Positions 28,301 through 35,647 of a stretch of DNA of 64,000 nt are shown in pieces. A program made the translations under genes and the position numbers. Positions within the stretch are counted from its first letter, which is position 1. Each line of letters begins with the position of its first letter. The stretch covers positions 56,918-120,917 of the forward strand of contig NZ_WFLJ01000021.1 in NCBI RefSeq assembly GCF_009208735.1. The letters are read 5' to 3'. The notes under the pieces are model-generated. The model was not told the origin of the DNA, made no database searches, and was given only the letters and a program-made list of their open reading frames with translations. This DNA is from Janthinobacterium rivuli. GTDB taxonomy: Bacteria; Pseudomonadota; Gammaproteobacteria; Burkholderiales; Burkholderiaceae_D.

Positions 28301-28370
28301 CGGCCGCCAGGGCGATCACGATCGCGGCGGCGCGGCTGATGTCGCGCAATTTGAGTCGGGTGGTATGCAT
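25329..28370 (-). CDS. TonB-dependent receptor with N-terminal regulatory-like domain
   Basis: A 1013-aa outer-membrane receptor for TonB-driven uptake. It has a signal peptide ending AWAQS and a carboxypeptidase-regulatory-like beta-sandwich (about 35-110, with GRYVANSMPPGRYAVRVL). The plug follows (about 125-260, VSRGTNSVYGNAPSIGGSG, NITTKSGGNKVEFGG), then a 22-strand barrel ending in an aromatic residue (EYTY). The extra domain is like that of Oar and SusC-type proteins. A GGAGAG site precedes the ATG. It carries the same promoter module as GH31/agaS about 150 bases upstream and is followed by GH109, so it should import GalNAc-containing glycans or GalNAc. Confidence 0.92.
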   Translation of the reverse strand: MHTTRLKLRDISRAAAIVIALAAGVPGQAWAQSNATSTIFGEVSAPAGATVVLENLATGVRRSLTPDTSGRYVANSMPPGRYAVRVLRAGSVEASQEVEALIGAGAEANFGPAGAAGPVGQEQTVVVKASRNPIDVSNTNNGVIFTAKELKALPVGNDVASIVQLTPGVSRGTNSVYGNAPSIGGSGQSENAFYVNGFPITNILTQVGASELPFGAISNLQVLSGGYGSEFGRSTGGVINITTKSGGNKVEFGGKVSIIPRSLKGEPENTYYPNTGANPGTDGTLKYWNRDNGSTSKVVGLYGSGPLIKNKLFAFVALEQTRTDSQAVAATADSGTALARGWSTSQSKVDRMMAKLDYNLTDDHHFEYTKLYDRTKTDSQAYGYSYATHASNGVQAGKGETTVNCCGSSAAPGANIDIFKYTGYLTDNLTVTAMMGESRTSHTRTPNGYNPLLAQTSSNTSTQVPGLTYANPQTVTGTLVDPSSEDRQKAKRLDLEYKLGKHSLRGGIDRIDVESKVGLSLAGGYRWSYLKADDPNRAINGAFETPAQGGGYGAQGYYVSKDLNANLARPTSVQSAQYIQDHYQVTERVLLDLGLRREQFTNYSTDGVAFISQRNMIAPRVGATWDYLGDGTLKFFANGGRYHLPVPSNLSSNMASPFLATSEMYTYTGVDPVTGAPTGLHAISKPYSANNAYGQSRDAREVTAIGLKPLSQDEFSLGFERALSKKLVVGASVLYRKLNDTNDDVCDERPLQAWATRNGVDTANWSGFQCAIINPGRDNSLMVDFDDGKGLRRVDISAAEWGNPLPSRTYRALNMFVEHPYTNGWYGKLTYTLSALKGNMEGQTDSIGGGDVGLTVSDDHKELMYNAYGYLPGDHRHAFKAYGFMQVIPDVMVGANLSLTSGAPRNCIGALPDNLRFEKDYDDSYFYCNGKPAPRGSQGRLPWQAQLDMNVAYTPSAVKGLSLKMDVFNVFNSQTVTRYTETREDHGAISRNYLQVDGRTAPRSVRFTAEYTY

Positions 28371-28530
28371 GGTGTCTCTCCGTCTATATCGAGGGTTATG
28401 CGCGCCCTCCCCGCTCCAGGGCGAAGTCGGGGGGATGCAATTTTTATGGTGATCGTCGGAAGGCAGAGCCAGGCAGCCGCACCTTCCGGGAAATCAGTCC
28501 GTATCGGCTGATTTTCGTTTTCTTGGGATT

Positions 28531-28661
28531 ACTTTAAAAAGAAAAATAAGTATCGTCAACAAAAAGAAAGTTATAACGCAAATTTATCGCTGAATTGCGC
28601 AAATAAATGCAATTTATCTTTCGTTTGATTTGATGGTGCGATAGATGACTTTCGTTATCGT
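28531..28661 (-). promoter_or_regulatory. Sigma70 promoter and AgaR-type sites of the TonB receptor gene
   Basis: On the minus strand TTGACG (28554-28559) and TAAAGT (28531-28536) are 17 bases apart. ACTTTCTTTTTGTTG overlaps the -35 side and ATCTTTCGTTTGATTTGATG lies near 28616. Both resemble the TTTCRTTT core of AgaR sites. ACTTTCGTTATCGT is at 28648-28661. The same blocks occur at the agaS/GH31 promoter with the same 117-base spacing. Confidence 0.6.
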
Positions 28662-28826
28662 GGTGTGACGGATACACACGAACGCAAGGTGATGGTCAGC
28701 GAGGCACAATCGGCCCGCTGATCGGGGCAGAAAAACGCGAAAGAAGACGGGATGATCGCCTTTCGCTTACGTTTATCTTTCGCATTGCACACTTCGGAAT
28801 GTTGTTATTTTCTTTTCAAGGCAAGA

Positions 28827-28870
28827 CCCCGGCCCGCTACAACGCAGGCAGCGCTGGCGGCGGGCCGGGG
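28827..28870 (-). terminator. Terminator-like hairpin after the second TonB receptor
   Basis: An 11-bp perfect stem CCCCGGCCCGC/GCGGGCCGGGG with a 22-base loop lies 13 bases after the receptor stop on the minus strand. It is followed by TCTTGCCTT, a weak T tract. Termination is likely but may be incomplete. Confidence 0.55.
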
Positions 28871-28882
28871 CATCATCACGCC

Positions 28883-31828
28883 TTAAAAGAACTTGTAGCT
28901 GGCCGACAGGGCAAACTGGCGGCCGAACAGGTCCTGGCTATGGTTGTAGCCTTCCCAGCCGTTCGGGTCGTAGTACGGCTGCTTGTTGAACGCGTTCTTC
29001 ACGTTCAGGCCCACGTCCAGGTTCTTGATCGGCTTCCAGCTGAAGGCCAGGTTCACCGTCGTGTACGACGGCGCGCCCTTGCACTGGCCGGCCGGCAGCG
29101 CCACCGAGGCGGCGGTGCAGTTTTCCGGCGTGTTGTCCTTGTCCCAGGGGCCGTATGCCCAGCGCGTCTTGCCCGAGTAGTTGACGAACACGCTGCTGAC
29201 GAAGTTGCGGTAGCTCCAGTCGGCATTGACGGTGGCGCGGTAGCGCGGCGAATCGTAGTAGCCGACGGTATTGCCCTTGATGTCGCTGCCGTCTTCGCTG
29301 TCATGGGTGTCGCGCTTGCGGATGGTGGCCGCGATGCCCGTGCTCAGCTTGCCCCAGTCACCGAGCGAAAAGCGCGTGCGCGCATCGATGTCCACGCCGT
29401 CCATCAGGGTGCGGCCCCGGTTCGAGTACGAGTTGATCAAGCCGCCCAGGTTGCCCACCGAGTAGCCCGGCACGCCGCCCGCGCACACGCCCGCGTTGGC
29501 GGGATTGGCGCACATCGCCGCCACCGCCGCCATATTGCCCCGGTCCGCGTCGGTCAGGTCGTTGCGGATGGCGTTCGAGGCACCGGCCAGGGTCGGGCCG
29601 TACTTGTCCACCAGTTCCGTAAACAGCTCGTTGAAGTCCTGGCGCACGATTTCATCGCGGCGGTTGATGAACCAGTAATCGATGGAGATGCTCACGTCCT
29701 TGGCCGGCTGCAGCACCAGGCCCACGGTGGAAATCTTGGCCTTTTCCGGACGCAGGTTCTGGTTCGGCGGCGTCAGGCCGCCCACCGTCGTCGAGCAATT
29801 CGAATTGAGCAGGCTCTTGCCCAGGTCCGCATCCGTCGCCACCTTCGATTTCATCAGGGCGCGCGCCATGGCATTCGTTTCATCGCAGCGCACCGTGTCG
29901 CGGATGCCGCCCACCTGCGCAAAGACGCCGCCCGTGCCCGATTCGGCCAGGTTGGGCGCGCGGAAGCCTTCCGAGTACGTCCCGCGCAGCATCAGGTCGG
30001 GCCGCGCGCGCCAGATCACGCCCAGCTTGGGCGCCAGGTTGGCGGCGAAGTGCGGGTATTTGTCCAGGCGCGCGGCCGCATTGACTTCCAGCGTGTCGGA
30101 AAGCGGCACCACCACTTCGCCAAACACGGCGGCGATGGTGCGCTTGCCATCGAACCAGGAACCGCCCTGCTGCGTGATCAAGCCATTGGCCGCATCCGCG
30201 TTGCCGGGCGTGAGGAAGCTTTCGCGCATGACGTTGGTGCCGACGGCGGCGCGCACCTCGCGCTCGCCCAGCTTGAACAGGGTGCCTTCGACCTTCGCGT
30301 CCCAGGTCATCAGCTTGGTCCAGGATTCGATGGCGAAGGTCGGATAGGCGGCGCGCAGCAGCGCCGCATTGGCGTCGCTGATTTCGCCGAACTTGTAGGC
30401 GGGATTGTCGGAGATGTAGGTGCGGCCGCTGACGGGGTCCTTCGTGAACGGGCCGAATGCCTGCTTGAAGCCATTGATATTCAGGTTGGCCGTCTGGAAC
30501 AGGGTGGAATGGCTGCCCGCCACGCTGAGCGCCGTTTCAAAATCCCAGCCGCCGCCGATGCCGCCGCGCAGGCCGACCCGCGCGCGGTAGTTTTCATCGA
30601 CATTCTTCTGGCCGAAGTGGCCCGTCGCATCCTGCAGCAGATAGTTCAAGCCAGCCGCGCCGCCCATCTTGGCCACCATGTCGGCATCGAGCTTGCCTTT
30701 CAGGTAGACGTTGTTCGGGCTCAGGAAAGGCGTGGCAAAGGTGTTCAGGGTATTGCCCGTGTTGCGCGCGAACCAGTTGTTCGTGCTGCCGCTGTTGAAG
30801 CTCGACGGACCATTTTCGCCGCGCATCTTGATGTGGGTGAAGGCGCCTTCCGCGAACGCTTCCATGTCGCCGCCCAGTTTCAGGCGGCCGCTCAGGTAGG
30901 CCGTGGCGCGCTCCGAGGTAGGCCCCGTGTCGAGTTGGTTGGGCAACGCATTCCACACGCAGCGCGTGCCCGACGCTTCCGTGATGCTGGTGTTGCAGCC
31001 TGGCGCTGCGCGCTGGGTGCGGGCATTGTTGTTGGCCTTGTCGAAGACAAAGAAGGTCCCCGGATTCATCGTGCCCGGCTCGCTGCCGACGCCCACGCGC
31101 ATGTTCGGAATGAAGTTGGGATTGTTCACATAAAAATACGAGGGACGCTTGCGCCAGGTGTCTTCCAGCGCGATGCGGTCGCGCTGGTAGACGTTGACGG
31201 AACCGTAGATGTTGTAGCCGTCGCTGGCCAGGTCGCCCAGGCCATACAGCACGCTGGCCTGGCGTTCGCCATAGGCTTTCACGCTGGGCGAAAACTCGCC
31301 GTTGGCGCGCGCTTCCAGGCCCTGATACGACTTCTTGGTGATGACGTTGATGACGCCGGCCACGGCATCGGAGCCATACACGGCGGAAGCGCCGTCCGTC
31401 AGGATTTCCATGCGCTCGATGGCGGCGGCGGGAATGGCGTCGATATTGACGAACATGGTCTGGAAGCCGGCCGGCGCGCCGTAGAACGACAGGCGGCGGC
31501 CATTGAGCAGCACCAGGGTGCCCTGCGCGCCCAGGCCGCGCAAGTTCGCCTGCGAACCGCCATCGGACCCCGTGAACATCGAACGGAAGTCCTGCTGCGC
31601 CGGACGGGCGGCGGGCAGGTTGTCTAGCACTTGCAGCAAGGTGAGCGCGCCCATGTTCTCGATCTGCTTGGCGTTGATCACCTGCACCGGCGACGCCGTT
31701 TCCGCGTTGATGCGTTTCAGGCTGGACCCCGTCACTTCGACACGCGCCAGTTTTTCCTCGTCGGCTGCCAGCGCCGTCGATGCCAGCCCCACCGCCACCA
31801 TGGCGGCCATCAGTTTTTTCAAGTGCAT
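28883..31828 (-). CDS. TonB-dependent receptor
   Basis: A 981-aa outer-membrane receptor. It has a signal peptide (MHLKKLMAAMVAVGLASTALA), a TonB-box/plug region with VEVTGSSLKRINAETASPVQ, LRGLGAQGTLVLLNGRR and DGASAVYGSDAVAGVINVI, and a barrel ending SYKFF. It is of the Caulobacter/Xanthomonas type used for oligosaccharide uptake and has no N-terminal extra domain. GGGAG lies six bases before the ATG. It follows the GH31 gene by 110 bases with a hairpin between, so it may be co-transcribed with it. The substrate is inferred from the locus. Confidence 0.92.
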   Translation of the reverse strand: MHLKKLMAAMVAVGLASTALAADEEKLARVEVTGSSLKRINAETASPVQVINAKQIENMGALTLLQVLDNLPAARPAQQDFRSMFTGSDGGSQANLRGLGAQGTLVLLNGRRLSFYGAPAGFQTMFVNIDAIPAAAIERMEILTDGASAVYGSDAVAGVINVITKKSYQGLEARANGEFSPSVKAYGERQASVLYGLGDLASDGYNIYGSVNVYQRDRIALEDTWRKRPSYFYVNNPNFIPNMRVGVGSEPGTMNPGTFFVFDKANNNARTQRAAPGCNTSITEASGTRCVWNALPNQLDTGPTSERATAYLSGRLKLGGDMEAFAEGAFTHIKMRGENGPSSFNSGSTNNWFARNTGNTLNTFATPFLSPNNVYLKGKLDADMVAKMGGAAGLNYLLQDATGHFGQKNVDENYRARVGLRGGIGGGWDFETALSVAGSHSTLFQTANLNINGFKQAFGPFTKDPVSGRTYISDNPAYKFGEISDANAALLRAAYPTFAIESWTKLMTWDAKVEGTLFKLGEREVRAAVGTNVMRESFLTPGNADAANGLITQQGGSWFDGKRTIAAVFGEVVVPLSDTLEVNAAARLDKYPHFAANLAPKLGVIWRARPDLMLRGTYSEGFRAPNLAESGTGGVFAQVGGIRDTVRCDETNAMARALMKSKVATDADLGKSLLNSNCSTTVGGLTPPNQNLRPEKAKISTVGLVLQPAKDVSISIDYWFINRRDEIVRQDFNELFTELVDKYGPTLAGASNAIRNDLTDADRGNMAAVAAMCANPANAGVCAGGVPGYSVGNLGGLINSYSNRGRTLMDGVDIDARTRFSLGDWGKLSTGIAATIRKRDTHDSEDGSDIKGNTVGYYDSPRYRATVNADWSYRNFVSSVFVNYSGKTRWAYGPWDKDNTPENCTAASVALPAGQCKGAPSYTTVNLAFSWKPIKNLDVGLNVKNAFNKQPYYDPNGWEGYNHSQDLFGRQFALSASYKFF

Positions 31829-31883
31829 TCCCGTCTCCCTTATTATCAGTGATGATCAGTGATTTGTTTTCGTCAGCTTGCAG

Positions 31884-31912
31884 GAGCCCCTCCCCGGTCC
31901 GAAGAGGGGCTC
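31884..31912. other. Hairpin between GH31 gene and TonB receptor gene
   Basis: A 9-bp perfect stem GAGCCCCTC/GAGGGGCTC with an 11-base loop. On the minus strand, the direction of transcription, an A-rich tract precedes it and no T tract follows. Partial termination or mRNA processing between the two genes is possible. Confidence 0.5.
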
Positions 31913-31938
31913 GTTTTGGTGAAATGAAGTGATTGCGG

Positions 31939-34900
31939 TTAGCGCGGCTTGACGGTCGCGCCTTCCGTGCCGGTCAGCACGGCGTTGGCCCAGTTGCCGC
32001 AGACCTGGGCCGGGTGGGCGCCGCGCGCGCCCAGGGTGCGCAAACTGAGCTGGCTCAGGCCGCGCACGTCGATTTCGGGTTTGACCACCCCGGGAGCCGT
32101 GACCAGGCCGCTGTCATACAGCAGCCGCTCACCGCTCCAGACCTGAAATTGCAAGCCGCCCGCGCTGCGGCAGCTATCGTCCACGCCCAGGTCGGCGCGC
32201 AGCAGATTCCAGTTGCCCGCCAGCTGCAAGTCGATGCGGCTGGCCGGTCCCACGCCGAGGCCCTTGCGGAACCACAGCCCGTTCATGCGCATCTCGGCGG
32301 CCTTGCCGGCCGGCCGGTCTCTCGCGATATGCTTTGGCAGCGCCAGGTCCGACAGATAGCGCTGCACTTCGGCGCCTTCGGCAACGCGGTGCTCGAGCAC
32401 GCGGAACTCCGACAAGGTGACGGGCGCCACGTCGGTCGCCAGCGCCGCATCGAACGCGCGCGCCACCGGCGCGCCTTGCGCCGCCGTGACCATCGGGTCG
32501 GTGGACGCGGCGCCGTCGCCTTCCGGATTTTGCGTGCTCATCACGCGGAAGCGCAGCAGGCGCCCGGCCGTGGCGGGGAAGTTGATCGTCTGCGTACCCT
32601 GTTCCAGTTTCAGGGTGCCGCGCTGCAGCGGCGCGCCCCAGTCGCCATTGTTGTCGCCGATGTAGATTTCGTAATCGCGCACCTGGCCATGCTTCCAGTG
32701 CTGGTCGTTGCGCGGCGCCAGTTCGATGCCGTCGACCAGGCGCCGTTCCGTGAAACCGATCACCCATTCGTGCGGCCCGCTCTTCACGGACGGGCTGCGC
32801 ACGGTGCGGAACCACGTCTCCGGCTTGCCATCGAAGGCGTTTTCCAGCGGGTAGCCGCTTTCTTCAAACGGACGCGCCACCACCTGCATGGCGTCGGCCG
32901 GCAAGGCGCGGCCCGGCACGGGGGCGGCCGGGAAATCGGCATCGATTCTCGCCACGGCCAGCGCGCCGGCGACCTGCAAAAGCAAGGGTTGGCGGATATC
33001 CTGCGCCGCCACCTTCACGTGCAGGGTGCCCTGGCGATCGGCAGGATCGAAGAACCAGCCGTCCAACGCCTTGTCATAGGCGGCGCGGTCGGCGGACGCG
33101 GCGAGCAGGCGGTCACCGGCGCGCACGGCGGCCGGGGCCTGGCCCGCCAGCATGCGCAGCGCATAGCCGCGGCGCGCTTCCTGGCCCTGATACTTGCCTT
33201 CGACGGCGCCGATGTCGACCCGCACGTCGCCGCCCGTCTGGCGCATGCGGATGACTTGCTGGCTGAAGGCGCCGCCCTGGTACTGGCGCGTGTTGCCGTC
33301 GTCTTCATACAGCGTGTAGTCGGAGTCGCCGTGCGGGTAGATATCGAGCGTGAGCTGATCCTTCGGTTTCTGGCCGTCGTACAGCATTTCCGGATACATG
33401 GGCAGGATGGCGCCGGCGCGGACAAACACCGGAAGCTTGTCCAGCGTGACCTGCATATCGAGGTCGCGCCCTTTCGCATCCGCCGTGGCCTGGCGGCCGT
33501 CCCAGTAGTCGTACCACGTGCCCTGCGGCAGGTGGATGCCCTTGCGCCAGCCGCCGCTGACGGCCTGGCTGCGGTAGACGGGCGCCACCAGCACGTCGCG
33601 CCCAAGCAGGAACTGGTATTTGTAGGCTTCCGTGTAGGCTGCCGGATCTTGCGGATAATCCCACATCAGGCCGCGCACCAGCGGCGCGCCCGATTGCTCC
33701 GCTTCGCGCACGAGCGTATACATATACGGCGTGAGGCGCATTTTCAGCTTCAGATAACGGCGGTTGATGTCGCGGTACGGCGCGTCGAACCACCATGGAT
33801 GCTTGCGCTCTGCGGCGGCCCAGCCGGACATGCCCATCAGGACGGGCGTAAAACTCTTCCACTGCAAATCGCGCAGATAGGTTTCCGGACTGCCGCCGAA
33901 GATGGCGTCCACGTCGCCCGACGCATACGCCTGGCCGGACAGGCCCGAGCCGATCAGGGTCGGGATGTGCCAGCGGATGTAGTCCCAGCTGGCGCTCTGG
34001 TCGCCCGTCCACGCCACGGCGTAGCGCTGGATGCCGGCCCAGCCCATCACCGTCCACAGGAAGGGGCGGCTGTCGGAGTTGTTCAGGATGCCGTCGTAGG
34101 CGGACTTGTTCGCGTCCATGGCGAACTGGTAGCCCTTGCCCGTCCACGCCACGTCCAGTTTTTGCACGCGGCTGCCCGCCTGGCCCACTTCCCAGGCGAT
34201 CTTGTCGACACCGTTTTCCGTCCACAAGCCCGTGCGGAAGCCATAGCCGGCCAGGCCCTTCACCGTTTCCGGCAAATTCGTGTAGCCGCAGCCATAGCCG
34301 TCGTTGGGCAGGATCCAGCCACCCGGCATGTCGTGTTCGCGGTACTGGCGCGCCACCGTTTCGACCACGTCCGGCGTCTTGCCCGTCGGGCCGTCGCTCC
34401 AGCCCTTCGGCACGGAGCCCGGTTTTTTCACGTTGTCGCCATCGTTGTAGCAATCAGCGTCGCCATATTCCAGCGCCCAGCGGGGCAGCATGCGCGCGCG
34501 GCCCGTCAAGTCCGTGTAGCGGGCGACGACGTCGCGCAAGTCCTTGCCGACGAAGAAATACGCGTCGAAGCGCCCTTCCGCGTGCTGCAGCGAGATCTGC
34601 TCCTGGTCGCGCAAGTCGTAGTTCCCATCGGACCAGGTATTGCGCAGCATGCCCCATCCGCGTGAACTCATGAGGAATGGCGCGGGATTCGGCCGGTCGC
34701 CCTCTTCCCAGCCACCCGAATACGACACGGGCACCTGCCTGCCCTTGAATTCGAAGCGGCCATTTTGCTGGCCGCCGCCAAAATATCGTTCGCCCGGCAG
34801 GCTCGATAGCACTTGCACGCCCTGCTTGTCGTCGAGCGACAGCGGCTGGACTTCGCGCCACAGCGGCACCGTGTCGCCCTTGCGGTACAAGGTAAAGCGC

Positions 34901-35289
34901 AAGGGTTTGCGGTCGATGCGCAGGCTCAGGGCTGCGGTGCCGATCAGGATATGGTCGGCCTGTTCGCTCAGGGTATAGGCCACCTGCGCGGCGGGCTGGC
35001 CCACGACGATGGGCGCGGCCTTGTCGCCCGGCCCCGTCAAGCCGGCCTTGCCGCCCGCCTGGATGCGCAGCACGTCCGCCTGCGGCAGGCTGATACGCAG
35101 CTGCATGCCCGTGTCGCTGCGCACCTCCCAGCCGAGGGCCTCACCCTTGGCCACGTCGGCCGCGCGCACGGCGGAGAGCGACTGCAGATTGCCGATAGGC
35201 GCGGCCTGCAAGCCGGGTGCCGCCAGGGTGGCAAGGGCGGCGAGGACACAGGCGGCGAGGACGCGGCGGGGAAGCGGGAGAGGTATCAT
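31939..35289 (-). CDS. GH31 alpha-N-acetylgalactosaminidase (subfamily 18 type)
   Basis: A 1116-aa exported glycosidase with signal peptide LAACVLAALATLAAPGLQA. The GH31 barrel (about 220-640) carries LDVAWTG (nucleophile Asp379) and AVAWTGDQSASWDYI (acid/base Asp430). SGLSGQAYASGDVDAIFGGS follows, a signature I associate with GH31 alpha-N-acetylgalactosaminidases (subfamily 18) rather than alpha-glucosidases. C-terminal regions look like a discoidin/F5-F8 carbohydrate-binding module (about 790-930, PLENAFDGKPETWF) and an NPCBM-like module (about 985-1116). I set the start at 35289 because the promoter -10/-35 lies over the longer frame and the signal peptide begins here. It is divergent from agaS. 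Confidence 0.85.
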   Translation of the reverse strand: MIPLPLPRRVLAACVLAALATLAAPGLQAAPIGNLQSLSAVRAADVAKGEALGWEVRSDTGMQLRISLPQADVLRIQAGGKAGLTGPGDKAAPIVVGQPAAQVAYTLSEQADHILIGTAALSLRIDRKPLRFTLYRKGDTVPLWREVQPLSLDDKQGVQVLSSLPGERYFGGGQQNGRFEFKGRQVPVSYSGGWEEGDRPNPAPFLMSSRGWGMLRNTWSDGNYDLRDQEQISLQHAEGRFDAYFFVGKDLRDVVARYTDLTGRARMLPRWALEYGDADCYNDGDNVKKPGSVPKGWSDGPTGKTPDVVETVARQYREHDMPGGWILPNDGYGCGYTNLPETVKGLAGYGFRTGLWTENGVDKIAWEVGQAGSRVQKLDVAWTGKGYQFAMDANKSAYDGILNNSDSRPFLWTVMGWAGIQRYAVAWTGDQSASWDYIRWHIPTLIGSGLSGQAYASGDVDAIFGGSPETYLRDLQWKSFTPVLMGMSGWAAAERKHPWWFDAPYRDINRRYLKLKMRLTPYMYTLVREAEQSGAPLVRGLMWDYPQDPAAYTEAYKYQFLLGRDVLVAPVYRSQAVSGGWRKGIHLPQGTWYDYWDGRQATADAKGRDLDMQVTLDKLPVFVRAGAILPMYPEMLYDGQKPKDQLTLDIYPHGDSDYTLYEDDGNTRQYQGGAFSQQVIRMRQTGGDVRVDIGAVEGKYQGQEARRGYALRMLAGQAPAAVRAGDRLLAASADRAAYDKALDGWFFDPADRQGTLHVKVAAQDIRQPLLLQVAGALAVARIDADFPAAPVPGRALPADAMQVVARPFEESGYPLENAFDGKPETWFRTVRSPSVKSGPHEWVIGFTERRLVDGIELAPRNDQHWKHGQVRDYEIYIGDNNGDWGAPLQRGTLKLEQGTQTINFPATAGRLLRFRVMSTQNPEGDGAASTDPMVTAAQGAPVARAFDAALATDVAPVTLSEFRVLEHRVAEGAEVQRYLSDLALPKHIARDRPAGKAAEMRMNGLWFRKGLGVGPASRIDLQLAGNWNLLRADLGVDDSCRSAGGLQFQVWSGERLLYDSGLVTAPGVVKPEIDVRGLSQLSLRTLGARGAHPAQVCGNWANAVLTGTEGATVKPR

Positions 35290-35647
35290 CAGGCGGCTTT
35301 CAGAAAATCGAAGTGATGGAAATACTTTAAGAAGAAAAATAAATATCGTCAATCAAAAGAAAGTTTTAGCGCCAATTTATTAATAAAACGCCCAGAAATG
35401 GCGCACTTTTCTTACGTTTCACCGAAATGTCACAAAACATACTTTCGTTATCGTCGCATTTCAGCGACAAGCGGCAGCGACAGCGGCCCTCATGTAACAC
35501 CGATGCGGCACCGCAACACATTCGGACACCGATGAAGTGCCATTATTTCGCAAGCCGCACAACTATTTACTTTCGTTTTACTTTCGTATTTGACTTTTCG
35601 AAATTTAGTATTTATGCTTTCTCCAACAAACACTTTACTGACACTCC
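35290..35647. promoter_or_regulatory. Divergent regulatory region between GH31 and agaS
   Basis: A 358-base AT-rich gap without a gene. It contains the minus-strand GH31 promoter: TTGACG at 35347-35352 and TAAAGT at 35324-35329, 17 bases apart. TTTCGTT-type words occur several times (35441, 35571, 35581). ACTTTCGTTATCGT is at 35441-35454, 117 bases from the GH31 -10 start, exactly as in the region upstream of the 25329-28370 receptor. Confidence 0.6.
35570..35618 (+). promoter_or_regulatory. agaS promoter with overlapping AgaR-type box
   Basis: TTGACT (35590-35595) and TATGCT (35613-35618) are 17 bases apart, which gives a start point near 35625 and a leader of about 23 bases. CTTTCGTTTTACTTTCGTAT (35570-35589) abuts the -35. 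It resembles the AgaR consensus core TTTCRTTTYRTTT, so repression by AgaR would block polymerase directly. Confidence 0.6.

Larger units (their letters stand above)
28371..28882. other. 512-base intergenic region between two TonB receptors
   Basis: No gene is supported here. It holds the promoter module of the 25329-28370 receptor (28531-28661) and an AT-rich middle. An extra TTTCG-rich block TTTCGCTTACGTTTATCTTT starts near 28761. The terminator-like hairpin of the next receptor is at 28827-28870. Sequence composition is much more AT-rich than in the flanking genes. Confidence 0.7.

Noticed and set aside
28799..34665. Very long plus-strand open frames (942 and 910 codons) antisense to the TonB receptor and GH31
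   Set aside because: Arg/His/Ala/Val-rich translations with no motif. The opposite strand holds clear family proteins with signal peptides.
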